From assembly GCA_030272585.1 (NCBI GenBank), contig BSYQ01000001.1, positions 2,728,001-2,792,000 on the forward strand: a stretch of 64,000 nucleotides of DNA, read 5' to 3'. This DNA is from Bryopsis sp. KO-2023. Taxonomy: Eukaryota; Chlorophyta; Ulvophyceae; Bryopsidales; Bryopsidaceae. Positions 54,130 to 64,000 of the stretch are shown piece after piece. Below the pieces are notes generated by a model. It was not told the DNA's origin and did not search any database. It was given only the letters and a program-made list of their open reading frames with translations. Each line of letters opens with the position of its first letter. Within the stretch, counting starts at the first letter, position 1. The position numbers were made by a program, and so were the translations under genes.

Positions 54130-54724
54130 GACTGGGACATTTATGTATTGAGGGATGCATGCAAAACTGTGCCCTCCAACCAGTGTATTTTTTTTTAATT
54201 TCGTTGGCCCAAGAGTGGCCCTAATTTGCCTGTTTCATCTTGTTGTGGCCATCTTGCGAATTTTTATGGAAAGAATTATGTCAACTTCGACATACAAAAA
54301 TAATCTCATTCAATTGTGTCTGACTCGACACCTGTTTATTCACAGTCAACTCAGTGTTGGATGTGGGTTCTGTGGTGGTTTTGTTGGACGTGACCCTTTC
54401 ATGGCCGAAAAAATTGGTGCTCGATTTGTTGTGGGCCCACAAATGAATATTACTGCCTCCAACCTTCGAAAGACTCTACCATGAAAAATCTTCTGTAAAA
54501 AAGGATTTTACGTTGAGATAAGCCAGGTAACATCACCGCTAAGAAATTCATTGGATTGACAAAATCGCACCCTTCTTCAAAAATGTCACAAAAATCGGCA
54601 AAAAAATCCACAACTGTGCACGCCATTCTTTTCCAGACTAATTGACGACCAATGCCTGCCCGATTTCCCTTTCATAATTGAAAAAAAACCAAAACAATAT
54701 TAAGATGCTGCAATATTTTCGGAG
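54130..54724. other. Convergent intergenic region
   Basis: It lies between the small membrane-protein gene and the 3' end of the lumenal-protein gene. A plus-strand open segment at about 54350-54484 (VGCGFCGGFVGRDPF ...) is Gly-rich and follows a plausible acceptor, but no phase-proof join was found. Confidence 0.4.
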
Positions 54725-56404
54725 CTACCTCCGAAATGGAACCAAAAAATTGAATGACCGGCCGGAGTTTGCACAGTCCTGTGAACATCGTCGATAGCAA
54801 GACTTTGTGACGCGTTCTTTATCCTTGTCTGAAATTTGGAATCCCAGCTGGTCCTCCACCTTCTTGGAATACCTCGACACTGCGGAGCTGCAGGCTTCAT
54901 CGCAAGACCTGGAGCATGCGGGTTCGATTTCCTTGCTGATGATTGCAGTGCATTTTCGGTTGGGGACGATTCGAGCCTGCACAGGGTTCAATCGTCAGAT
55001 CTCTGCTGCATGATGCATCGCAGATCTAAAATTTTCACAGAAAAGGAAAGAAACCCATTCCAATTTGAACCCATCCAAATCCACACACAAATGATGATCG
55101 TTTCACTGGTTATCACTACAACAATCTAATTTCGACATGAAAGAGAAAACCATGAAATGCTGGGAGATAGGTGGAGTTTGTTTGTGTGTTTTCTTGGGGG
55201 GTGGGAATACGTTTTTGGACATATTTGGCAGTACCTGTTCACTGAGCGGTAGAGATTTGAACGCAGGTGTCTCATCAGACTCAGGTTCAATTCCAACACA
55301 TGTGGTCACAGTGATCCCTCGTTCGCGGCTGATCACCTTCCCCGCTTCATCCAGGTTCTCGATGTAGAGTTTCTTGCTGCACCCACACAATGTCAATTCG
55401 TCAAATTCCATGCCGACTGCTAGAGCTCATGCACCCCCACCCCCACCCCCACCCCCACACCCCTGTACATAATATGGGTTCAAGCTGCATGCTGAGATAT
55501 CGTTAGCACCCCCTGCAGGAGCATCATGCTTAGCCTGGACCAAATCCCAGTCGCACTTTCTGCATACCAGAATTGCAAGTGCGATGTCCCAAAAATTACT
55601 TCAAGTTTAGAAACATTTGTGAGCAGAATTTATGAAAAATCAAGCTCCCCAACTCACTAGTTCGTTCCAAAAAGAGTGAAGGGCTCAATAGGATCTTTTC
55701 CAAAGAGATCGCCTCCAAACAGAGAAGCAAGAGGCAATCTTCCTCCATCACGAGCAGCGACGGAGGCATTTTCCCCCTGGGGAAAACCACGCAATACAGA
55801 AATTTCTGGATAGTCTAAGAAATATAAATCAATGTCGTGCATCGTCCAGAGATGCCACATTGACCATACATTGATCAACCATCAATTCGCAGCATTAAGA
55901 TCGGTGGTTGATCCATTAGCATACCATCTCTATTGACATTTCCTTAGAAACATTGGATTGAAAATGAGAGCCTTTCCCTGCCAACATCAATGTCAGACAC
56001 ACGGGCACCCCTTCACTTTCTTCACACTTTACTTGGAAGCATGCATTACTTGTGGCATCAAAACTTCAGCATGTCCTACTGGGGCCCAAGCCAGCAGACC
56101 AGAAAGGCAAGCGCTCCACACGACGACTCCGAGTTTGGAAGTCGTCGCCACTTCCTCGCAAGCTCCATTCAGAACCGCTCGTTCACCCTTTGGGGATCGG
56201 TCGACTCTGGGGAAAACGAGTGTTTGTCAGCCTTTGTGGAAATTGTTACCACGCTTTTCGTTTGTCCAGCAGCCGCTGACCTCGCGCCATTTACCTACAC
56301 GCTTGTCCTCTAACGGCGGCTTTGGGAAGAAATGGCCGCGGTCGAGGAACGACGTGATGGAAGCATTGGCCAAACGAAGCTGAAGCAGGAAGAGACGGCG
56401 ACAT
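54725..56404 (-). CDS. Cys-rich thylakoid-lumen protein precursor, function unknown
   Basis: Exons are 56404-56295, 56206-56050, 55776-55658, 55376-55235 and 54976-54725: 780 bp, 259 residues, all phases consistent. The leader is bipartite. Residues 1 to about 65 are Ser/Ala/Arg/Pro-rich and transit-like (MSPSLPASASFG ...). Then comes a hydrophobic segment ending in an A-x-A-like site (KLGVVVWSACLSGLLAW, then APVGHA/E), as in Sec-route lumenal proteins; no twin Arg was seen. The mature part has LFGGDLFGKDPIEPF, a conserved-looking YKKLYIENLDE segment, and a Cys-rich domain (CSRSCDEACSSAV ... CYRRCSQDC) ending FLVPFRR. I recall similar tails in plant and algal plastid proteins but cannot name the family. 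Paired cysteines suggest disulfides or metal binding. Head to head with the Sep15-like gene. Confidence 0.8.
55431..55464. repeat. (CCCCCA)n short tandem repeat
   Basis: About five units of CACCCC/CCCCCA in an intron of the lumenal-protein gene. It is too short and isolated to be telomeric. Confidence 0.8.
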
Positions 56405-56759
56405 CCTGTCGCCCAAGCATGCACTGCAATTTCTTGAAGGTGTGGGGAGAACAAACTATCTGATTTTCATGTCAGACACACAGAAATGGCTTGGTAATGA
56501 AAAGACAAATGCAAATGGTCGAGAAGTTGCCACTGGGAAAGAAAAAATGTCGTGTTGATATCGAGCTGCTACCGTCACTGGGAATGGAAAAATACAGAAA
56601 CCAGCTAATGGGTTTGGCTTTAGCTGTGGGAAAAATCATGTACTAGTACCAGAAAAAAGCATCATAAACCGTGGAGGGGACATCACAAAACTACAAAACA
56701 CACCAGCACTGGCCAGTGGGAAATTGTACAATTGTCCTGCAATCGCATCAAAGGGAGCC
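56405..56759. promoter_or_regulatory. Divergent promoter region lumenal protein / Sep15-like
   Basis: The start-to-start gap is 355 bp, the same as in the SDC pair. No recognised core motif. Confidence 0.5.
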
Positions 56760-57652
56760 ATGAAGTGGAGGTTCGCGAATTCAGGCGTCATATGTTTGGC
56801 GCTGGCAGTCTGTTTCACCACAGCGGCTGGCATCGAATCGTCTGATTGTCGCGAACTTGGGTACGTCCAGCGTTTTGCCTCTCCTTCGTTTTCCCGGTCA
56901 CGAGGAAGTTACTCAAGAAGCCTCCTGCTTGTTTTTCTTCTTCCTGACTCCAGGTTTACTGGCTCGCAAGCTTGTTCCGACTGTGCTAGACTTGAGGAGT
57001 ATGTGAAAGACCAGGGTAAGGCCGCTGCGTTGTCAGTCGAGAGGGGTTCGTAAAAGAAACTTGTGATGGTGGCTGAGGGATGGGGTCTTCTTCTTGATTA
57101 GAGCTCGTCGCGGACTGCCGCAAGTGCTGCACGCACGAAAGGAGTCGTGACGACACTGAAAAGTTTTCGACGGCGGTGCTGGAGGTTTGCCAGTGGAACA
57201 TCGGGTGAGTGCAGCATTTGAGAGTCGTCAAAATCGTCAGATTGCATGGCAGACATGAGACATTGATATTCCAAAGCCATGCTATGGCCTTTTCCCCCGC
57301 AACATTGTGCACCTCGAATCAAACTGATCTGCAGGATCAGTTTATCCTAACAGGAAAGAATGTCCTTTCCAAGCGAAGGGCCCCCCAGTGCAACAGATAT
57401 TTGGAAATGAGTTTGTTGCATCTGTTTCATTTTTGTGCACTCCATGGCAGGGGATTTCCACACATCAAGGGATTTGTCTCTGACAAAGCAGATGACTTCC
57501 CTGGATTGTCCGTTCGATTCAAGTTGGGAGCAGCTCCTCGCCTCATTTTGTCATCGAAAGACAAGAAGGAGAAAATTCGAATAGATCACTGGAAGACTGA
57601 AGACATTGAAGAGTATCTCAAAGCTCGACTGGACACAGCCGATGGGAGCTGA
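56760..57652 (+). CDS. Sep15/SELENOF-like ER thioredoxin-fold protein with Trp at the selenocysteine site
   Basis: Sep15 is an ER-lumen oxidoreductase that works with UGGT in glycoprotein quality control. Exons are 56760-56860, 56954-57015, 57102-57204 and 57451-57652. Phases agree, giving 155 residues. A signal peptide (MKWRFANSGVICLALAVC ...) is followed by the UGGT-binding Cys-rich part (CRELGF, CSDCARLEEY, CRKCC) and a thioredoxin-like domain (FPHIKGFVSDK ... WKTEDIEEYLKARL). In animal and algal homologues the redox motif is C-G-U. Here the aligned segment is VCQWNIGG: Cys84 is kept, and the selenocysteine position is Trp86 (TGG at 57194-57196, one base from TGA). The motif cannot act as a CxU or CxC pair, so the protein may be a non-redox UGGT partner. 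Confidence 0.9.
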
Positions 57653-57892
57653 GCTAGGAGGAGCAACTAATTTTTCAGAATCTCGAATGCGTATCGTCTG
57701 CTTGCAGAGAAATATTGATCTCTGTGGACACTAATGTTTTGACATTCGTCTTCTCCAAATCAGCAAGAGCTCGTATATATCCTCTCAGCCTCAAACAGCA
57801 TTGATCCCCCTGCTAATTGTGCATGCACACACACAAAAAAAAGAAAAGCTGCTACAGTTCCATATGCTCCGATTGTCTGCCCAGTGCTTCTG

Positions 57893-59343
57893 TCACGGAG
57901 CCTTGGTTTTGCCTGCCCCCATCTGCCCCCCTGCCCACTGCTGGATGATTCGCTGCCTCAGATACTCTTTCTGGTGCAGCACATTCTGGTCTGAAGAAGT
58001 TCAAGAATTCCTCATCCCTCCTTCTGTCCCTCCATCGCAAACACTTTATCGAGCCATTGTTGCTCAGCGTGCCAAATTGCCCTTGAAAATGTCCATCCAT
58101 CGAAAGTTCAATCGTGACTTGCTCTGTGTCGGGGTGTCGCATCAATACATTCTCTGCTTGGGGCTTTGATATGCATGTTCCCCCAGATTGACTTGGGGTG
58201 GCGGCGAATCGATCATCCCACATCCTGCCTCTTTGCGCACAGGTCTGTTTGGGAAAACGGTATCGAAGTCAGAATCTGCACTCTTTGGTCAGGGTCGACC
58301 AATGCTACTATAGCATGCCGAGAAACCATAAGATCAAACTTGCTGTAGAAGTTTTGAGATGTTTGGTGCTTGAATTCGTCGAAATCGTCAAAGCCGGACG
58401 CAGCAATTAAAGTGCGAGCTCTTGTCACCTGGGGACTGGGGTTGTGGGCAACCAAGCATCTGTTCGAAACGCGGCGAATGTTCCAATCATCTCGCTTCAA
58501 AGTTTCCATTAGAAACCCGTCTGAAGACGCAGCGTCACCACGGCGGCGCGAACTCGCAAAGCGATAGTTTCCTTTCACGAGTTTGCGCCGCCGCATCGCA
58601 TTCGCGGCAAGGTCTGTTTGGCAGAACCGCAGCAAATTCTCCTAAAGGAGGGTTCAAAAGATGGATCAAAAACACGTCCATTGAAGAAGAAGACGCTATG
58701 CGAGCTGCTGTCAGAAAACAACTGCACATCCACAAAAAACGAAGCCTCTTCCTACTTTGCAGGGCGGCCGATTCCCAGTCGCAAATCTTTCGCATGGCGC
58801 CACCGTGGGTCTCTGATATCTGCTGTAATAGTCGAACGCCACCAGTTCCGCCCCCAAAGAATCGGCCAGGACAATTTCGCCCATGAAGCCAACACCATAC
58901 TCGTTGTCCCCATTCGTGGCGACAACCCACTTGGCGTCTGGTGGGCACCCACGACGAATCGCTTCGTCCGTCAATTCATACAGTCTCTTATGGTATTTGG
59001 GATGCCAATCACCGTTCAAGTTTTTCGCTGTGAACTGGGGGTTGACGATATCAGCGAACACCCATATTCTGTCGTCAGAGAGCCCCAGGAGCAGCAATGA
59101 GAAATCTGTGAAAGGTTCCGAATCCATCACGACGAGCACTGCCTCCCAGTTTTGATGCGGAGAGCGTTGAAGACTCTGCAATAGACGTTTCAAGCTCCCG
59201 TCGCCACCTTCACCGTGGCCCCGGTACGTCCGAACGACAAAACATATCTTGACCTCTTTTCCGGAGGCAGTCGCACAACACTTGGGTGCGAAGAAGATGA
59301 ACGCATGGAAGAGAAGGCTCCAACAAGTATTTGCTCCAACCAT
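57893..59343 (-). CDS. Secretory-pathway GT-A fold glycosyltransferase (family 2-like)
   Basis: Exons are 59343-58756, 58641-58429 and 57985-57893, all phase 0, 297 residues. A longer in-frame start at 59370 is possible, but MVGANTCWSLLFHAFIFF gives the cleaner signal peptide or anchor. The catalytic-domain-like part begins KICFVVRTYRG and continues with LLQSLQRSPHQNWEAVLVVMDSEPF (nucleotide-sugar-binding Rossmann part). KWVVATNGDNEYG follows, where NGD takes the place of the usual DxD. Next is the acceptor-side block TDLAANAMRRR ... FASS ... SSDGFLMETL, and the tail is VLHQKEYLRQRIIQQW. Family 2-type folds with an atypical DxD exist, so activity is plausible; the donor and acceptor are unknown. 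It is head to head with RNase M5. Confidence 0.75.
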
Positions 59344-59370
59344 ATCGCCAACCCATAACTCCGAACGCAT

Positions 59371-59474
59371 GCTCGTCTCAGGATGCCAGTATTTGTCAGT
59401 GTACGGCAGAAACGTCCCTGACTGAATGCTGGCACCACAAACGGGTCAGGTTGCTGGAAATTGTTGGGCCAAGC
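59371..59474. promoter_or_regulatory. Short divergent promoter region glycosyltransferase / RNase M5
   Basis: Only about 104-131 bp separate the start codons, so the 5' UTRs must be very short, or the promoters must overlap coding sequence or an unseen upstream exon. Confidence 0.4.
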
Positions 59475-61732
59475 ATGATGGCTCGTGTGGTCAGACAACT
59501 CGCAGAAGGACTTCGCGTCACCGCCGTCTCGCGCCACTCGAGAGTCGTATGCTGTTCACTGCGCCGCCAAGACGTCGGCGTGGTGGATTGGTGGGGATGC
59601 GCCGGAAGCAGGCGAAATGCTTGTCTCGAGGTGGGAGCGAGGAGCAGCACAACCAGGGCATCCGCCAGCAGCGACAGATCCACTCGTCAGGAACAACGGA
59701 AGCGATATGATCGAGGGAAGCCTGGCGGCAAGCGTCGCAGGAACGACGACAATTCAGGTAGAGCGTCCACACCCAGGCAAAACTGGGCTCCTGTCCTATT
59801 CTGTGGCGGGTTTTTTTATTCCTGTCTTCACTGCGATAGTAATGACAGTGTTAATCTTGTTCAGCTCAATGATATCGATACCAGTGATTTCACCAGACTT
59901 TTCAGGGTTTTGATAAAAGTTCTTGAGGGGCTGTTTCTCCAGGACCACTGCTGAACAGAGAATTCTTGGTTGGGACAAACAAGAAAGGTCCTGTGATCAT
60001 GACTAAGCGCCCTGACGCTAAGCTCCCATTTCTGGATGCGTTGATTGTGGTGGAGGGCTTCAGAGATCTACAAGCTGTGACGCAAGCAGTAAATGCAACT
60101 GTGGGTTCACCTCCATACTATCTTCCAAAACAAAAAAAGCGCCTTGTTGGGGGATTGTGCACAAATCTTCTCGTCTGTGTGATAACATTATCCATTTCAC
60201 AATATATAACCACTGATGAAACTGAGAAATCTTACACTTGCCAGAAATCTGTTCGAAGACAAGGTCACTCTCCTCTTCCCCAATCTATCCTAAACAGCCA
60301 GTCAGCCACTAAATATCTACTTCCCTTCAAACTCTGACTGGGCTTGACTTTCTGACCAGTATCTATCACTCATCACCTGAATCCTACCAACCATTTCCAC
60401 TGAGTTTTACACCACCTATTTATATCTCAGCACCGCTGGTGAAATATCCATTGATGGCAGCTTAGATCATCAACGCTTGTGGGCTTGTGTGGTAGTCGTG
60501 GGGATGGCAAGAGTGGCCGATCGATTTATCTGTTTGAAGGAAGTGTTTGTGGACTTCAGGTTGCCAGAGCTGAAAGGTGGTCGTTCCTTTCGTTGTCCTC
60601 CAGGTGTTGGTCTGCAACGGTTCGAGGATTTTGAACAAGGGCATCCGTGACGATGTCAAGATGTCCCTGAAACGATTCAAGGAAAAAATCGTTCTCATGG
60701 ATCCTGATGGAGAGGGCCGACGCATGCGGACGAAAATAGATGAATTCGTCGGCCCCTGCCATCATGCATTTATTCCGGAGCCTCTGGCAGTCAACAAAGA
60801 TAGAAAGTACGATATGAGGAGGGGAGCAATCGGATGAAAGATGTATTCGCGGTTTGGGTTGTCTCTGTGGATTGTCATGTCAGTCTGCCCATTTTGGAAA
60901 TCTTTGGGTTGAATTTATCCATGATTGCATCATGGTCGGAAGGCGTGTATCGAGCAAGGTTCCAGAAGAGGGCTATGATATTTGGATGTAGGGTGTTATC
61001 AAGTGGGAAGGGTGTGTGTGGCGATGAGAAACCAAAATCTGAAGGTGCATCTGTGTGTGTGTCAGGTTTTCAGAACTGAAATGGTCTGGTTTGCGTTTCC
61101 TTGCAGAAAGCCGCGACCGGATGGAATTGATATAGGTGTGGAACATGCATCTCCTGAGGCTGTCGCAGAAGCTTTGTTGAACCCGAAGTTGAGCACCAGG
61201 GGTAGAGATGATATCACCTGGGATGATCTAGAGGACCTGCGTTTGGTACAAAGCTGTGGTTCTCGGGTGCGTTTGAAAATGACTTTGACAAGTGGAAGGA
61301 GTGGCCAGGGTTTGATCATCGCAGGGTCCATCGCATCAAGAGTGTTGGTCAAAGTGGATTTTGTTCCTGACGGCATTTTTGCTTTGAAAGGAGCTCCATC
61401 GTGCCAACTACATAGAACCCACGAGACCTCCATTTATCTTTCGACAGCAGATGTCCAAGAAATATGTTCAGCCTTTTTTTTCTGGTTTGAAGGGGGATGA
61501 TGTCAGAGCTAGAAGGACCTTCTTTTGCGGCGAACTGGGCATCGGGTTCTGTGATGGCTCTGTGTTGGTCAAGCAAGTGAATCGATTTGGATTCAGTTGG
61601 TCGGATGTCACGAAAGCGAACAAGAAGGGTGAAGAGAGATTGAAGGAGTGGCAGAAAGAAAGAGAAGCCGCTGCGGAATATGAGGCAACGAAACACGATT
61701 TCGAGGAGAGCTCCGATGATGAACCAATCTAA
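59475..61732 (+). CDS. RNase M5-like Toprim ribonuclease, probably plastid-targeted
   Basis: In bacteria RNase M5 trims 5S rRNA precursors. Exons are 59475-59757, 59943-60100, 60604-60806, 61107-61245 and 61493-61732: 1023 bp, 340 residues, all phases consistent. An Arg/Ser/Ala-rich leader of about 90 residues (MMARVVRQLAEGLRVTAVS ...) looks like a plastid transit peptide. The Toprim domain has the catalytic Glu132 in LIVVEGFRD, then CNGSRILNKG and the DxD in LMDPDGEGRRM (Asp180/Asp182). The M5 signature GIDIGVEHASPEAVAEALL follows, and the C-terminal M5 domain is RARRTFFCGELGIGF ... LVKQVNRFGFSWSDV. An acidic tail (EESSDDEPI) is extra. Primase and topoisomerase are excluded by the M5-specific GVEHASPEA block. 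Confidence 0.92.
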
Positions 61733-63484
61733 CGAATGATCTGTATACACTGACAAGGAGTTGTAAGATTCATCTTTGCAATGCCAGAACATCCACGTTT
61801 CAGTTGCTTCTGTTTTGGTTTCAGCAGACCACATAGATGTTTGAAGTGGAGTTCAGCCATTTCGTTGTGGAAAAACTGATAAGACTCCAAATTGGCATCG
61901 GTTTCTGAAATATCGAACCTGTGTTGAGTCAGTCAAAACCTGTGGCATCAATAGTCAATCTGTGAAGCCTTGAAAGAACGTGGCTAAAAAGCATAAATTT
62001 TTGTAACTTTCACCCAGTCTCACTAGAAAGTGGCTAAAAAGTAAAAAATTTTGCCCAGTCTCACATGAAATTGTCTTTTTGGGAAATACGTATGTCCCAG
62101 AAGCAAGAGCACCCCTCTGAAGGAAAGTGTCCATGGATTTGTGGAGGTCGATGTGGGATGTTTCACAAAGTTGCTTCTGACAAGCGGATCTTACCTTGAA
62201 AAAAGGTCAAGACATTCTTGCACTTGACTAACATCCAGTCGACCATAAATATAAAAATGCAAAAATCACAGGTGGAAATCGAAGGGTGTGTCAGTTTCAA
62301 TTATTGGAACTGACAATGTGCGAGGGTGGAAAGTGGGATAGGAGAACACACAAGAATACATCATCGCTTACACCATGGCTTGCCAAAGAGCACTACAACA
62401 GTCCCCCACCAGTTCTGGTCCAAACTGAACGTCAATCTGCACTCGCAATAAACTACCACCCCTCTTTTCCCTAACCCAATCCAATCTGTGAACCCTTGAA
62501 AATAAAACACACGTCGTAGCGCTCGGAGATGGCATCCATGTACACAAATTCGCGCCCAAGTCAAAAGCAACTCTTGCGAATTTAGAACTGCAGAAAGGAA
62601 AAAAAGCCCAAAACATCTGGAAATTTCCTCAAAATGAAAAACAATGAAAACTGAACTATGCAAGTTGCTCCGTTTTCTTCTCCGTCCGACAACAACGCCC
62701 CAAACACTAAGTCTGTTCAATTTGTGAGATTTTTTGATGCTGTAGCTCTGGACAGGCACTCAGCCTCCCATCGACAACACCTCCCTTAATCCACAAAACC
62801 CTACCAAATACATGTGTTTCTTCTTCTCATATCATGCTCTTTTTTTCAAATTTTCTTTTTTTTCTCAACCAAACCACCACATTTGCGAGTGGTTTTGGCT
62901 TCCAATAAAAATCAAGCTCCACCAAATTCCACCATTATAAATAGAACCAAGTCCAATCAATCGCCATCGAGATGAGCCCCCAAAAAATAATCTTTAAATT
63001 TTGACCTCCTCATCTCCCATCTCCATCGTGGCCATACAATATGCAATCAGAAAAAAAAACAATAAGAAGAATGTAAAAATGGTAACCCTTCAAAATAAAA
63101 AACAAAAACCCAAATATAAAAAAAAAACAATCAGCGACCCATGTATTTTACCCATACAGGTCCGTATGCAAAATTTCATCCAACCACAGGAAGCCCTAAC
63201 TCGCTTCCCCGAACCCTCTTGATCTTCAATACAATAATATACCGTCAAAAATGATTCACCAACCCTCAGAATTTTTTGATGAAATCTTGCTGTCTGTTCG
63301 TCATAGTAATTGCCGGACATTATTCTCACAAAGGCATGCCTCCTTGGATTCTATGGAGGAGCTCCCCCCACTCATTCTTTTTGCTTTTTATACTTCTTTT
63401 CTTCAATCTCTTCCCCCCCCCCCTCCCTCCCTCTTCCAAAGGTCTCTTTACTTTCCATCAAGGTTTCTTAAAATCTCCACGCAC
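61733..63484. other. Intergenic, no gene recognised
   Basis: AT-rich with short open frames only. Two near-copies of a short segment (AAAGTGGCTAAAAAG / AACGTGGCTAAAAAG) occur near 61979 and 62026, followed by similar CCCAGTCTCAC(TA)(GT)AAA text. This is a local tandem duplication of about 45 bp. Confidence 0.5.
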
Positions 63485-64000
63485 CTAGTGTGCTTTCGAA
63501 ATAGTGATTAAGAGAGCGCCGGTGAGGACGGTTACTGGAGCAACCACCCTTTTCACCCAACGCCACCTCTTTCTTCCTGCCCCCCCTCCCTCCGCCGCCT
63601 CTTCCTGGATCTGGAAGTCGCTGACATCAGCGCTGTGGCGGGCAGCCCCAGACTGAGCAACTCGCACCCTGCTGCCTTCATCGACCTGGGAGCAGGAGTT
63701 CCTTTTTGCCTTCGCTGCTTCGACGTCGGCCAAGGAAAATTCCCTTGTCTGCTTGGACTTGACATCCACCCCCAAAGTCTCCTCCTCAGCCACAGCATTC
63801 GATGGGGCACCTTCCACCACAGTACCCTCGTCTGCTTGAGGAGTGCTGTCAACCAGCTCGAGAGCCGGTTGCTCCAGAGGACGACCCTCTGGAATTACAT
63901 CCAGTTCAGACTCCTTGCTGAATGATTCTTCTTCGGAGTCTGCTGGGGATTCTGATGGACCCTCATCTTCTTCTTCTTCTTCGACAGGCTCCACACCTTC
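63485..64000 (-). CDS. Acidic, probably tail-anchored protein, C-terminal part only
   Basis: The frame is open from the right edge of the window to a stop at 63485-63487; the start lies beyond the window. The visible 171 residues are strongly acidic (EEEEEDEGPSESPADSEEE) and then mixed. A basic patch (GRKRWRWVKR) directly precedes a C-terminal hydrophobic segment (VVAPVTVLTGALLITI) and a 4-residue tail (SKAH). This is the layout of a tail-anchored membrane protein. No family was recognised. An intron could hide within the frame. Confidence 0.6.
   Translation of the reverse strand, partial: EGVEPVEEEEEDEGPSESPADSEEESFSKESELDVIPEGRPLEQPALELVDSTPQADEGTVVEGAPSNAVAEEETLGVDVKSKQTREFSLADVEAAKAKRNSCSQVDEGSRVRVAQSGAARHSADVSDFQIQEEAAEGGGAGRKRWRWVKRVVAPVTVLTGALLITISKAH

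Noticed and set aside
55431-55464. Telomere-like C-rich repeat
   Set aside because: Only about five units inside an intron; the unit does not match plant or algal telomere repeats in tandem length.
1-64000. CRISPR arrays, prokaryotic operons, phage genes
   Set aside because: No direct-repeat/spacer array, no operon-like gene packing and abundant spliceosomal introns; the window is eukaryotic nuclear DNA.

Overview
The window is nuclear DNA of a photosynthetic eukaryote. Almost every host gene is split by several short GT-AG introns. One gene encodes a precursor with a stroma-type leader followed by a thylakoid-lumen signal, and another a plastid-type RNase M5. A plant-type serine decarboxylase, a CGI-58 homologue, CSN7 and a Sep15/SELENOF homologue are also present. 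The lumenal precursor starts directly with a transit-like leader and shows no ER signal peptide in front of it, which favours a primary plastid: an intron-rich green (perhaps streptophyte) or glaucophyte alga. This placement is inference; no rRNA or organelle marker is present.

Layout. 1-8.9 kb: a two-exon secreted protein of unknown function (-), then a head-to-head pair, COP9 signalosome subunit 7 (-) and a DHHC palmitoyltransferase (+). 8.86-27.94 kb: a young nested LTR retrotransposon block. The outer Ty3/gypsy-like element lies on the minus strand, has a GAAGC target duplication and LTRs of about 1.35 kb that look identical, and carries three extra ORFs. A second, chromodomain-bearing element (16,320-23,406; GCCTC duplication; identical 139-bp LTRs; one 2160-codon ORF) sits inside its pol region. 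The outer element lies only about 150 bp upstream of the start codon of the next host gene. 28.1-38 kb: CGI-58/ABHD5-like hydrolase (+), a secreted repeat-like protein (+), and a transportin-3/importin-13-type karyopherin (-). 39-47 kb: a two-gene mannan locus. A normal-looking secreted GH5 endo-beta-mannanase (-) is divergent from an 11-exon gene (+) that fuses a signal peptide, a sugar 2-epimerase (AGE superfamily) domain and a second GH5-type mannanase domain. 50-61.7 kb: serine decarboxylase (-) with a small membrane protein (+); a thylakoid-lumen Cys-rich protein (-) with a Sep15-like protein (+) that has Trp in place of selenocysteine; and a GT-A glycosyltransferase (-) with RNase M5 (+). 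The right edge holds the C-terminal part of an acidic, probably tail-anchored protein (-).

Most exon models were checked by splice phase: coding lengths divide by three and the joins restore conserved motifs. Two patterns stand out. First, five gene pairs are head to head, and four of their start-to-start gaps are 345-364 bp. Second, the epimerase-GH5 fusion has lost expected catalytic residues in both domains although its neighbour keeps them. This is the best candidate for an undescribed system here: a secreted, mannan-recognising pseudoenzyme divergently paired with an active mannanase.
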